Assembly: GCA_900542045.1 (NCBI GenBank)
Contig: UQMI01000004.1
Coordinates: 1 to 64,000, forward strand
Reading direction: 5' to 3'
Length of the DNA: 64,000 bases
Origin: an uncultured Blautia sp.
GTDB lineage: Bacteria; Bacillota; Clostridia; Lachnospirales; Lachnospiraceae
Below, in pieces: positions 1 to 6,958 of this stretch. The notes beneath the pieces are model-generated. The model saw nothing but the letters and a program-made list of their open reading frames with translations, had not been told where the DNA came from and did not search any database. The stretch's first letter is position 1. Every line of letters begins with the position of its first letter. The position numbers and the translations under genes were made by a program.

Positions 1-40
1 TCTGAACCCAATCCGGATACTTTTTCTCAGTTACTGGCAT
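1..40 (-). CDS. 5' end of a gene cut by the left edge (possibly a transposase)
   Basis: The minus strand carries an ATG at 40-38 preceded by a strong AAGGAGG ribosome binding site; thirteen codons read MPVTEKKYPDWVQ before the edge. The short N-terminus, especially the PDWV motif, resembles the start of some clostridial IS transposases, but thirteen residues are too few to be sure. What is seen is a well-formed start site; the transposase identity is inference from memory of the family. Confidence 0.4.
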   Translation of the reverse strand, partial: MPVTEKKYPDWVQ

Positions 41-55
41 AATGTCCTCCTTTCC

Positions 56-78
56 GTATAGGTGGGGCACACCTATAC
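56..78. repeat. 9-bp perfect inverted repeat upstream of the edge gene
   Basis: GTATAGGTG (56-64) and CACCTATAC (70-78) form a perfect 9-bp inverted repeat around a 5-base loop. It lies directly upstream of the ribosome binding site of the minus-strand gene at 1-40. It could be a leader hairpin masking expression, an operator, or part of an IS end. Confidence 0.6.
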
Positions 79-112
79 TATATAGATATTATACCTCTAC
101 GGGAATAAAAAG

Positions 113-155
113 TCGAGAGTTATACGCGTCTTTGTATAACACGTATAACCCTCGA
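113..155. repeat. 14-bp imperfect inverted repeat
   Basis: TCGAGAGTTATACG (113-126) pairs with CGTATAACCCTCGA (142-155) with one mismatch and a 15-base loop. No T-run follows on either strand, so it is not an obvious terminator. With the hairpin at 56-78 it marks a structured, A+T-rich left flank that may belong to an insertion element. Confidence 0.5.
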
Positions 156-370
156 TAAAATCCGCTCTTCTTATACTTTTAAAAATCTTTCATGAAACAA
201 CCCTGCTTGTGTTCTCACAGTTTTCACATTTTAGTAAAGTGAAAAACTCAAAAAACACTTGTGATCTCCGCTATATTGCGTTATGTTATATGGTATACTT
301 TACACAGTAAATGCCGCGACATCATTCATAACAGACGATTATTATATTATATCCATAACGCTCATCAAAA

Positions 371-391
371 GGTATAATTTTCTAGTATACC
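371..391. repeat. 6-bp inverted repeat next to the start of the nucleotidyltransferase gene
   Basis: GGTATA (371-376) and TATACC (386-391) flank nine bases just upstream of the ribosome binding site at 401. An extended -10 candidate (TGG then TATACT) lies near 291-299. Either could regulate the gene at 413; neither is strong evidence alone. Confidence 0.35.
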
Positions 392-412
392 AAAATTAAT
401 GGAGGAGCCAAA

Positions 413-1585
413 ATGAAACATGAAAATATTAGAAAATTAAACAATGCAGGAATGTACTTAATCCGTCTTCTGTTCAGTGTCTTACATTCAAAGGAGATCC
501 CGTCCCTTCCCCAAACACTGGACTGGGAAACCATCTATGAAATGGCAAAAAAACATTCCGTTGAAGTCATGGCCTTTTATGGTGCGGAAGCATCGATCAA
601 AAACAATTCCTCTTTATACGCCCGCTGGAAAAATTCCAAAGACATAAACATGCTTCAGAATCTGCTCCAAAAAGAACAGGCTGAAGAACTTTTCCGCAGC
701 CTTGGCCAGGCGAACATTCGATTTATGCCATTAAAGGGATTTGAAATAAAATCTTTATATACACCACAGGAGTTTCGCCAAATGGCCGATATTGATATCC
801 TGATAGATCCTTCCAATGCGCTGCGTACCCGGGAAATCATGGAAAATCTTGGATACCAGACTGTTAGTTTTGGCATTATGCATCATGACGAATATTTTAA
901 AGCTCCATACGTTATGGTTGAAATTCACAGACAGCTGCTCCTTCCAGGAGATTCCAACCAATTATACTACGACACCATCTGGGAAAAGGCTGTTCCCATT
1001 TCTGGTCTGCCAAACGGTTGGAAACTTATCCCCGAAGATTTCTATATATACCAGATCGTCCATTTTCATAAACATTATAATAGAGCTGGAAGCGGTATTC
1101 GCTCTCTGCTTGATATTTATGTTTTCCTGGATAAATTTCGTGAAATGTTAGACCGTTCTTATATTGAGCAAGAATTGCGAAAGTTAGGACTGTATGATTT
1201 TTGTATCGAAATGGAAGAGCTCAGTCACTACTGGTTTTCTGAATTTAATAAAAGTACTGACTTCTCTTCTAAAAAACTGGAAGAATTACAGCTGGACATT
1301 TTTCTCTCCGGGGTTTTCGGTTCCAGAGAATTCAGTAAGACAAAATACATGAAAAAGAACCGGATTGAAAAAGGCTTCAAGAACTACCTCTCATATTTCT
1401 GGAAACGGATATTTTTCAGCAGAAAAGAACTGGAATATCTTTATCCCGCTCTGAAAAAACGCCCTTACCTTCTTCCAGTTTGCGAAATTCACCGATTAGT
1501 AGATGCTGTTTTACATAAAAAAGACTCTATCAGAAAAGAATGGGAACTATTTCGCTTGCATTCCCGTAAAAAAAAGAAGCCCTGA
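413..1585 (+). CDS. Nucleotidyltransferase-family protein of a RiPP cluster
   Basis: A 390-residue protein of the uncharacterised nucleotidyltransferase family (NTP_transf_5 type). The diagnostic stretch is LKG at residues 107-109 followed by ADIDIL at 125-130, the usual LKG...R..D.D.L signature with the metal-binding aspartates; the C-terminal half is helical and basic. GGAGGAG at 401-407 fixes the start. Members are common in lasso-peptide and other RiPP clusters, where they act with an HPr-kinase-like protein on the peptide. Here the gene converges on the ABC exporter of the cluster and ends in a hairpin terminator. The family assignment is firm; the substrate is inferred from the neighbours only. 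Confidence 0.8.
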   Translation: MKHENIRKLNNAGMYLIRLLFSVLHSKEIPSLPQTLDWETIYEMAKKHSVEVMAFYGAEASIKNNSSLYARWKNSKDINMLQNLLQKEQAEELFRSLGQANIRFMPLKGFEIKSLYTPQEFRQMADIDILIDPSNALRTREIMENLGYQTVSFGIMHHDEYFKAPYVMVEIHRQLLLPGDSNQLYYDTIWEKAVPISGLPNGWKLIPEDFYIYQIVHFHKHYNRAGSGIRSLLDIYVFLDKFREMLDRSYIEQELRKLGLYDFCIEMEELSHYWFSEFNKSTDFSSKKLEELQLDIFLSGVFGSREFSKTKYMKKNRIEKGFKNYLSYFWKRIFFSRKELEYLYPALKKRPYLLPVCEIHRLVDAVLHKKDSIRKEWELFRLHSRKKKKP

Positions 1586-1619
1586 TAATCATATTTCGGA
1601 AATTAACTGCTGCCTGTGT

Positions 1620-1652
1620 GGTGCTGTCCGTAAATGACAGCACCTTTTATAT
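1620..1652 (+). terminator. Intrinsic terminator of the nucleotidyltransferase gene
   Basis: GGTGCTGTC (1620-1628) pairs perfectly with GACAGCACC (1636-1644) and is followed by TTTTATATTT. It ends the plus-strand gene at 1585. The downstream side overlaps the stop codon of the convergent ABC exporter at 1647. Confidence 0.85.
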
Positions 1653-3374
1653 TTCTCCATCCTGCATCGACACTTCACGATTGCAGATCTCAAGAGCCGC
1701 AGGACGATGTGTAACGATCAATACCGTCTTATCCGTCATCTGTTGCAGATTTTTTAAAAGCTTCTGTTCCGTTGTCTCATCCAGCGCACTGGTTGCCTCA
1801 TCCAGAATCAAAACTGGTCTGTCCGAAAAAATTGCCCTGGCAATTGCAATCCTCTGCATCTGTCCCTCTGACAATCCGCTTCCTCTTTCTCCCAGAATCG
1901 TATCTATACCCTTTTCCAGATCATAGACGAATTCGTCCGCGCAGGCAATATTTAATGCCTGCTCCATTCTCTCTTCCTGCATCATTGACTCTTCCACACC
2001 AAAAGTGATGATTTCCCGAATACTGCCGCTCATCAGCTGATTATCCTGAGGCACATAGGCAAACAGCCCTCTCCAGGCAGCAGTAAGCGGATATTCTGCC
2101 ATTTCCTCCCCTTTTTTAAGCAGAAGATACCGCCTGCCTTCATTCAATGGATACAGACACATCAGCAATTTCAGCAATGTGCTTTTTCCGCAGCCAGAAT
2201 GTCCGGTAAACGCCACATAATCTCCTTTGCAAATATCCAGGTTAAAATCCTTCAACACCATTCTATTCTTCATGGTATTGTTCTCTTGTTCAGATGTCTG
2301 ATAGGAAAATACGGCATTTCGCATTCCTATACTATGCAGCTCTTCCCGATAGCACCGCAGAATCTCTTCCACAGGCATAATTTCTCCCTCTCTATCGTCT
2401 GGATAAGATTCTGCCTCCATCAGCCGTTCCGCACTTGCAACCATCGCATAATATTTTGGAACAATTCCACTGATGTTTGCAAAAGGAGCCTGGATCTGGC
2501 CAATCAACTGCAGCACAGCGATAAATGTGCCATAAGAAAGCGTCCTCTGCAAAATACCGTATCCGCAGTATCCAGCCGCAAGAACATACCCGCCGCTGAT
2601 CACGGCTCCAAAGCCGGTATTGCAAAAATTTGAAAAATGGTTTCTTTTGATACGCGCCTTTTTGTGCTTCTCCATTCGCATTTCTGCTTCTTTACAAGAT
2701 TGCTTTTCCATGGAAAAGACACGAATAATCATCAGGTTTTCAAGACGCTCCTGTAAAAAAGAAAGAACAGACGCATTTGTCTCCTGTATACGCTTGTGAA
2801 GCCGTTTCAGAATTCCCCGAAAAGCCGCTGTGGACACGAGCAGGACAAGCCCCAGTGGTATTAAAATATAACCAAAGAATGGATCCAAAAAAAACAGCAG
2901 TAGGAGCGCGCCTGTCAGTCGCACCAGCATTCCGGCCACTCCCGGACCAATCTCAATGATTCCTCTGGTTACTTCCACTGTATCAGACGTCAGACGGGTA
3001 ATCCACTCTCCGGAATGTCGGGCAGTAACTGCTGCATAATCTTTGCGTATGAGATTAAAAAAAAGTCGCTCTTTCAACCGATTTTCCAAAGAAGAACTTG
3101 TCCACTCTGTCAGAAATCGATTAAATGCATTCAACGCCAATTCAAATACTTCCAGTCCTACCAGCATGCCAGCTGACAGAAAAAAACCTTCTTCATCCCC
3201 GGCAACCGCATAGTCAATCAGGTTACGGAACAGCATCGCAAACAGCACACCGAAAATTCCAAGCGTAATCTGGAACACCAGAAGGACAAAAACAAAAAAT
3301 TTGTATTTACCCATTATATGCCATATCCAACGCACAGAATTCTTATGCAGTTTATCACCAACAGATACTTTCAT
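1647..3374 (-). CDS. ABC exporter (fused membrane and ATPase domains) of the RiPP cluster
   Basis: A 575-residue half-transporter: about six membrane segments in the first 300 residues, then an ATPase domain with Walker A GHSGCGKST, signature LSEGQMQRIAIARA and Walker B VLILDEATSAL, and the switch His in VTHRP. It has no N-terminal C39 peptidase domain, so it should export a peptide already cut, or one cut by another protease such as the S24/S26 protein of the same operon. It is the last gene of the minus-strand RiPP operon, 33 bases after the radical SAM gene. A role in exporting the mature peptide, or in self-immunity, is inferred from position. Confidence 0.85.
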   Translation of the reverse strand: MKVSVGDKLHKNSVRWIWHIMGKYKFFVFVLLVFQITLGIFGVLFAMLFRNLIDYAVAGDEEGFFLSAGMLVGLEVFELALNAFNRFLTEWTSSSLENRLKERLFFNLIRKDYAAVTARHSGEWITRLTSDTVEVTRGIIEIGPGVAGMLVRLTGALLLLFFLDPFFGYILIPLGLVLLVSTAAFRGILKRLHKRIQETNASVLSFLQERLENLMIIRVFSMEKQSCKEAEMRMEKHKKARIKRNHFSNFCNTGFGAVISGGYVLAAGYCGYGILQRTLSYGTFIAVLQLIGQIQAPFANISGIVPKYYAMVASAERLMEAESYPDDREGEIMPVEEILRCYREELHSIGMRNAVFSYQTSEQENNTMKNRMVLKDFNLDICKGDYVAFTGHSGCGKSTLLKLLMCLYPLNEGRRYLLLKKGEEMAEYPLTAAWRGLFAYVPQDNQLMSGSIREIITFGVEESMMQEERMEQALNIACADEFVYDLEKGIDTILGERGSGLSEGQMQRIAIARAIFSDRPVLILDEATSALDETTEQKLLKNLQQMTDKTVLIVTHRPAALEICNREVSMQDGEI

Positions 3375-3407
3375 TCTCTTTTCCCCATATATTGTTCTTC
3401 CGGCTGC

Positions 3408-4826
3408 TCACTTATGACAGGCGCTTTTTTTATTTTTCTCATATTTCAAGATAGCTTCTTCCGTAACTTTGCGAATCCGATCCACATATCCTTCCTTCCA
3501 CAGCATACACATAGTACGGTCACATCCCATTAAATTCCGGTTTCCTTCCAGCAACGCACTGGCACGGCAACCACCTCCACATTTTAAACGATAGGAACAT
3601 GTGGCACATTCTCCATTTACTGCAAACAAATCTTTTATACGGCCATTTACAAACTGCATATAAAAGCTGTCGCTCAGTCCCTGTTTCAAGCCGATATCCT
3701 GCACCTTCGGAAATTTCAGCTGAGCCTGACTGGCCGTCATAGGCATACATGGCAGCAGTCTCCCGTCCGGCGTAATGTAACAAGACCAGCGGGTATTTCC
3801 ACACATATAGCATTCAAGACACTTTTCCGTACCGTTATAAGCTTCAGGGACAATTCTGTATGGTGCGTCTTTATTCAAAATAATTACATTTGCTAAAATC
3901 AAATTCATGGGCCGTCCTGCCTTGAAATATTGTGGAATGTAGCGTATCATAGCTTCAACATATTCATGCCAATCCAAAGCATTTCCCTCGCTGTGGCAAT
4001 TCCAGAGTTCTGTCAGAGCAACGTTCGACGTCTTCAAATCTGTCACTCCAGCTCCACTCAAAACCTGGACTGTTTCCTCCAGAAGATCTTGATTGCCCCG
4101 GTGAATACACATTTCCACATCTGTTTTAAAGCCTCTCTCCGCACAAAGCCGCAAAGCGCGCAGTGCCGCTTCTTCCGCTCCCTCCACACCGCGCATCCAG
4201 TCATGCCAGCCAATACCATCAAAACTAATCGAGATATCCGGTTTCAATCCCCGTCGTTCAAATTCATCCAATATCTGTTCATTCAACAGCCATCCATTGG
4301 TATAAACTTTTCCGATTGTAATTTTGTAGGACAATATGTGATCGACTAAAAGCCAAAAATCTTTTCTGACAAAAGGTTCTCCCCCTGTCAAATCCACACG
4401 CAGCACACCGCAGTCGGCCATCTGATCAATGAAATCCAGCGCTTCTTCTGTAGAAAGTTCTCCCAGCATCCCCTCTGGCGCATCCATAAAACAATGGCGG
4501 CATCGAAAATTACATCTTCCGGTAACAGACCAGAAAACCATATGAACATGCCGATTATGATAATATTTATAATACTGATCTGTCTCCAAAGGACAGGAAG
4601 ATTCACAGGCTTCTATCCATCCTTCTTTTTCGCACTGTCTCAGCGCCTTTTCTAATGCTTCATCCGGCAAATACTCCTCTATCTTTGTCTGTCCATCACA
4701 CAGCAACAATACCTGAAATATGTCGGCTGACAAACTCTTCACTTGATTTTCCGGACGTTTCACCAGTGTCCAAGCCATTTTATCCCATCCGCGAAGTACA
4801 TAAGATGGGCTCAGTCTGTAAAACAT
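3408..4826 (-). CDS. Radical SAM/SPASM peptide-modifying enzyme with N-terminal RRE-like domain
   Basis: A 472-residue enzyme. Residues 1-75 resemble a PqqD-like winged-helix recognition element for a leader peptide. The radical SAM cluster motif is CNFRCRHC with Cys 105, 109 and 112, followed by the SAM-binding TGGEP at 147-151. The C-terminus is rich in cysteines (336, 339, 342, 349, 360, 407, 410, 416, 420, 435, 440), the SPASM pattern for two auxiliary [4Fe-4S] clusters. The ATG at 4826 is preferred over an upstream codon because GGAGGAG lies just before it. Enzymes of this type make thioether or carbon-carbon cross-links in RiPP precursors; the bond made here cannot be read from sequence. 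The gene follows the precursor gene. Confidence 0.88.
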   Translation of the reverse strand: MFYRLSPSYVLRGWDKMAWTLVKRPENQVKSLSADIFQVLLLCDGQTKIEEYLPDEALEKALRQCEKEGWIEACESSCPLETDQYYKYYHNRHVHMVFWSVTGRCNFRCRHCFMDAPEGMLGELSTEEALDFIDQMADCGVLRVDLTGGEPFVRKDFWLLVDHILSYKITIGKVYTNGWLLNEQILDEFERRGLKPDISISFDGIGWHDWMRGVEGAEEAALRALRLCAERGFKTDVEMCIHRGNQDLLEETVQVLSGAGVTDLKTSNVALTELWNCHSEGNALDWHEYVEAMIRYIPQYFKAGRPMNLILANVIILNKDAPYRIVPEAYNGTEKCLECYMCGNTRWSCYITPDGRLLPCMPMTASQAQLKFPKVQDIGLKQGLSDSFYMQFVNGRIKDLFAVNGECATCSYRLKCGGGCRASALLEGNRNLMGCDRTMCMLWKEGYVDRIRKVTEEAILKYEKNKKSACHK

Positions 4827-4855
4827 ATATTCACTCCTCCGCCAGAGAAAATGTT

Positions 4856-4889
4856 GAATCGGCAAACAGATTTCTCTGTTTGCCGATTC
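4856..4889 (-). promoter_or_regulatory. 15-bp perfect hairpin with GAAA loop between precursor and radical SAM gene
   Basis: Positions 4856-4870 pair without mismatch with 4875-4889; on the transcribed strand the four-base loop reads GAAA, a GNRA tetraloop. No T-run follows, so full termination is unlikely. It sits about 70 bases after the precursor stop and 30 bases before the radical SAM start. The likely effect is mRNA stabilisation or processing that keeps precursor message above enzyme message. Confidence 0.7.
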
Positions 4890-4957
4890 AGTTCCACCAT
4901 TGTCTTAATAAACATACCTTATTGGAAAATCATCTGTCAAAGCAGAAACAATACTGC

Positions 4958-5119
4958 TTAAGATGTCAATCCAAAATAGCAAGCATTCCCAGTCTTATTT
5001 GACCAGGTCAGACAGGAAGTCCCCCCACTGGTGGTAATAACATCACTGTTATCAAAATAAACCACTTCAGCAACAGCTTTTTCATATGTTTTCTCAGCCG
5101 TTGTCTTTTCACATTTCAT
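4958..5119 (-). CDS. RiPP precursor peptide (53 residues)
   Basis: The ATG at 5119 follows AAGGAGG at a 9-base spacing; an upstream in-frame ATG lacks such a site. The leader contains EVVYFDNSDVITTSGG, an acidic, aromatic segment ending in Gly-Gly at residues 32-33, which suggests cleavage there. The 20-residue core after it holds Cys36 and Cys47, Trp39, Tyr48 and Phe49 and ends in Thr-Ser. Cys3 is in the leader. Cys residues are candidates for thioether links by the adjacent radical SAM enzyme; the C-terminal Ser is a candidate substrate for the HPr-kinase-like protein. I do not recognise a named family for it. Its own promoters lie at 5148-5199. Confidence 0.82.
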   Translation of the reverse strand: MKCEKTTAEKTYEKAVAEVVYFDNSDVITTSGGTSCLTWSNKTGNACYFGLTS

Positions 5120-5147
5120 GTTAATCTTCCTCCTTTCTTGCAAGCAT

Positions 5148-5176
5148 ATTATAATAAAGAAACTGACGTACATGAA
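5148..5176 (-). promoter_or_regulatory. Promoter of the precursor gene (proximal)
   Basis: On the minus strand TTCATG (5176-5171), 17 bases, then a perfect TATAAT (5153-5148). Transcription would start near 5141, giving a leader of about 20 bases with the ribosome binding site. It would allow precursor synthesis beyond that from the operon promoter. Confidence 0.55.
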
Positions 5177-5190
5177 TCAGTCTCACTATT

Positions 5191-5199
5191 ATTATAACA
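5191..5199 (-). promoter_or_regulatory. Extended -10 element upstream of the precursor gene (distal)
   Basis: TGT followed by TATAAT on the minus strand (5199-5191) is an extended -10 element; the -35 region is poor. With the promoter at 5148-5176 it gives the precursor two candidate starts inside the operon. Confidence 0.45.
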
Positions 5200-5248
5200 G
5201 AACCCTTCTCATATCACTTTCAAAATAAGCTCTCTATCCATTCCGTTT

Positions 5249-5683
5249 TCATGAAAAGATAATTCTTCTGCAGATTCGGCCAATCAGACATCTCAGTCTC
5301 AAAAAAATATACCGTATCCACAGAGTTTTCACGTATCTTTGATAACTTTTATCCCCGCAGGAAGTATAATGATCTGTCTCATCCGCATAGAACCCGCTCA
5401 TACTGCCGAGTATCCATGCTGCCGGAACCTGCTCTGTATCAATACGGTTATCGCCGCGAATCAGGCAAATTCCATTTTGTATCTGAATCAAACGATGCAA
5501 CACGTACTCACCAGTGGGCCTTTTATAAAGTACCACATCAAATCGCTTCAACGGTTCTTTTTTTATTTCGATAACAACTGTACTTTTGCGATTATGCAGA
5601 AGCGGCTCCATACTGTCCCCTACCGTCTGAAAAAATCCATGTCCCCGCAGAGCCAGCTCCTGTTCAATTGTCCGCCGCATCAT
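5249..5683 (-). CDS. S24/S26-type serine peptidase, candidate leader peptidase
   Basis: A protein of about 144 residues with GDSMEP (catalytic Ser24), Lys54 in VVLYKRP, His63 in VLHRL and GDN at 78-80, the order found in S24/S26 peptidases (LexA and signal peptidase clan). There is no DNA-binding domain and no N-terminal membrane segment; the C-terminus is basic and aromatic. The reading frame can begin at TTG 5695 or ATG 5683/5680; the ATGs have the better GGAAG site. It overlaps the end of the PqqD gene, indicating coupled translation. In a cluster whose exporter lacks a C39 domain, leader removal is its likely job. This role is inference; the fold assignment is solid. Confidence 0.75.
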   Translation of the reverse strand: MMRRTIEQELALRGHGFFQTVGDSMEPLLHNRKSTVVIEIKKEPLKRFDVVLYKRPTGEYVLHRLIQIQNGICLIRGDNRIDTEQVPAAWILGSMSGFYADETDHYTSCGDKSYQRYVKTLWIRYIFLRLRCLIGRICRRIIFS

Positions 5684-5945
5684 CTTCCAGTGCAATAGAA
5701 ATAGAATCCAGGAATTCTTTTACATCGGAACGCACGATGTCTTCCTCTGCCCCTGTATAAGCCTCAAGGGTTTTTCTCACCAATTCATCTTCCGTAGATC
5801 CTTTTTCCAGTTCTTCCCAATAAAAAGCACCCATTCCATTCAAACGAATCATTCCGTTAAAATCTTTGCTGGCATCTCCAATAGCTACCGCCATAAATTC
5901 TTCACCCAATTTTCGTAACAAAAAACCTTTTTTTATTTTCAACAT
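5664..5945 (-). CDS. PqqD-like leader-binding protein
   Basis: A 93-residue protein with the PqqD/RRE pattern: an N-terminal beta region, the LNGMGAFYWEELEKG segment at about 36-50 (the usual LN..G..IW.L..G motif), and a helical C-terminus. GGAGGAG precedes the ATG at 5945. PqqD-like proteins bind the leader of a RiPP precursor and present it to modifying enzymes. It starts one base after the kinase stop and overlaps the peptidase gene, so the three are translationally coupled. Since the radical SAM enzyme has its own RRE-like domain, this free copy may serve the kinase or the peptidase instead. Confidence 0.85.
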   Translation of the reverse strand: MLKIKKGFLLRKLGEEFMAVAIGDASKDFNGMIRLNGMGAFYWEELEKGSTEDELVRKTLEAYTGAEEDIVRSDVKEFLDSISIALEDDAADN

Positions 5946-5946
5946 T

Positions 5947-6648
5947 TCAACTCCTCCTCATGCTCTGATAGGCGAGCTGTGCCGCTTCCAAATCGCGATT
6001 ACAACATAGCAAATAAAAATCTACCGCTGCCAGTAGTTTTTCCAGAAGCTTCCAAAAACGATCAAATTCTGTTTCTTCTTTCGGAATTAAAATCTGTGAA
6101 AAAATCCGTCTGCTCACTTCTTTTGCATTCAGAGAATAAATTTGATTCTCTGTACTTTGCTCCAGAAAACATATGGCCTGAACCGGCCTCATAATATTAT
6201 TCCCCAGTTCCTCTTTTCCCTGCCATGGTGTTCCACAGGCATACAGTACGCCGTCCATAAACCGGAATATCGGTTTATCACCATTGACCATCTGCGCTCT
6301 CTCTCCAAACAACCTTAGCCAGAGCTGAGTATGCGTTGTCTTGCCGACGCCACTGGGTGCTGCAAATGCATAGGCTTTGCCATCTACAGCAACTACCGCG
6401 GAATGCAGTAAAAACGCATCATATTTCGTAAGCATGCAGCAAATCTTCCGATAGATACACAGGCTCTCGCAATACGCCTTTGAAAAACGCATGTCACCAT
6501 TCTGTTCGCTCAGAATCTCCTCCTCAGAAACTGAAACGGTAAATACCGGGACCTCATCTGATACTATATAGTCCCTGCAATAATTCTGCACAAAAGGATA
6601 ATGATTCTCAATCCCAATTGGAATATCTGCAATTCTGATACAAAACAT
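5947..6648 (-). CDS. HPr-kinase-like protein of the RiPP cluster
   Basis: A 233-residue protein with the HprK C-terminal kinase fold only. LLHSAVVAVDG at 80-90 is followed by the P-loop APSGVGKTT at 97-105 and NGDKP at 122-126. It lacks the N-terminal half of true HprK, so it is not the carbon-catabolite kinase. Homologues in lasso clusters (paeninodin and pseudomycoidin kinases) phosphorylate the C-terminal Ser of the precursor; the precursor here also ends in Ser. GGGAG precedes the ATG at 6648. It is the first gene after the c-di-GMP riboswitch. Peptide phosphorylation is inferred, not shown. Confidence 0.8.
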   Translation of the reverse strand: MFCIRIADIPIGIENHYPFVQNYCRDYIVSDEVPVFTVSVSEEEILSEQNGDMRFSKAYCESLCIYRKICCMLTKYDAFLLHSAVVAVDGKAYAFAAPSGVGKTTHTQLWLRLFGERAQMVNGDKPIFRFMDGVLYACGTPWQGKEELGNNIMRPVQAICFLEQSTENQIYSLNAKEVSRRIFSQILIPKEETEFDRFWKLLEKLLAAVDFYLLCCNRDLEAAQLAYQSMRRS

Positions 6649-6758
6649 AACTCCCGCCTCTTCATTTCTGCCAACACACAGAAAGCTGCAAATTCCTTAC
6701 GTCCTCTAATCAGAACCTGCCTTTCTTCTGACAGAAAGCAAAACTTTTTTACATAGCT

Positions 6759-6783
6759 GAGAAGGCAGAACGAAACGTTCTGT
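6759..6783 (-). repeat. Inverted repeat in the RiPP operon leader
   Basis: CAGAACG and CGTTCTG form a 7-bp inverted repeat around three bases, extended by a wobble pair and AAG/CTT. It follows a TATAAT-like hexamer at 6788-6793 on the minus strand, but no matching -35 was found. It may be an operator or an mRNA hairpin between the riboswitch terminator and the first gene. Confidence 0.4.
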
Positions 6784-6796
6784 CTTTCTATTATAT

Positions 6797-6846
6797 AAAA
6801 AAGCTGCTGGAATATACTCTTTATCACAGAATATATAGCAGCAGCT
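6797..6846 (-). terminator. Expression-platform terminator of the c-di-GMP riboswitch
   Basis: AGCTGCTG (6846-6839) pairs with CAGCAGCT (6809-6802), with a further eight inner pairs after two mismatches, and six T residues follow (6802-6797). The 5' arm contains the 3' strand of aptamer helix P1 (6844-6840), so aptamer and terminator exclude each other. This predicts that ligand binding permits read-through into the RiPP operon. Confidence 0.8.
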
Positions 6847-6904
6847 GGCAACCATTTTCAGGCCCTGTAGCTTTGCGTCACAACCTTTCGACTGCTTTGC
6901 CTTT
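6840..6904 (-). ncRNA. Cyclic di-GMP-I riboswitch (GEMM-I)
   Basis: Reading the minus strand: GGCAAA, a helix closed by a GAAA tetraloop (GCAGTC-GAAA-GGTTGT), the invariant GACGCAAAGC (6879-6870), TACAGGGCCTGAAAATGG, then TTGCCAG and CTGCT closing P1 with GGCA. Order, spacing and core match clostridial GEMM-I aptamers, including the GAAA tetraloop and its receptor region. P1 is short with one wobble pair. It lies in the leader of the RiPP operon, between a sigma-A promoter and an intrinsic terminator, so c-di-GMP should control the cluster, most likely as an ON switch. Confidence 0.9.
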
Positions 6905-6914
6905 TATTTTTTTC

Positions 6915-6943
6915 ATTATAGTATATGACTTAAGAAAAATCAA
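6915..6943 (-). promoter_or_regulatory. Sigma-A promoter of the RiPP operon leader
   Basis: TTGATT (6943-6938), exactly 17 bases, then a perfect TATAAT (6920-6915) on the minus strand. Transcription would begin near 6908, a few bases before the riboswitch aptamer. It lies directly after the recX stop codon. Confidence 0.85.
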
Positions 6944-6958
6944 GCATTTACCTGAAAT

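Noticed and set aside
413..6648. The RiPP cluster as an ordinary lasso-peptide cluster
   Set aside because: No asparagine-synthetase-like cyclase or transglutaminase-like protease is present, and the core lacks a suitably placed Asp/Glu ring acceptor after the Gly-Gly.
5947..6648. The HPr-kinase-like gene as the true catabolite-control kinase hprK
   Set aside because: It lacks the N-terminal HprK domain, is short at 233 residues, and lies in a RiPP operon.
6564..6851. A 95-residue frame on the minus strand before the kinase gene
   Set aside because: It covers the riboswitch terminator and overlaps the kinase start in another frame; no ribosome binding site or family similarity.
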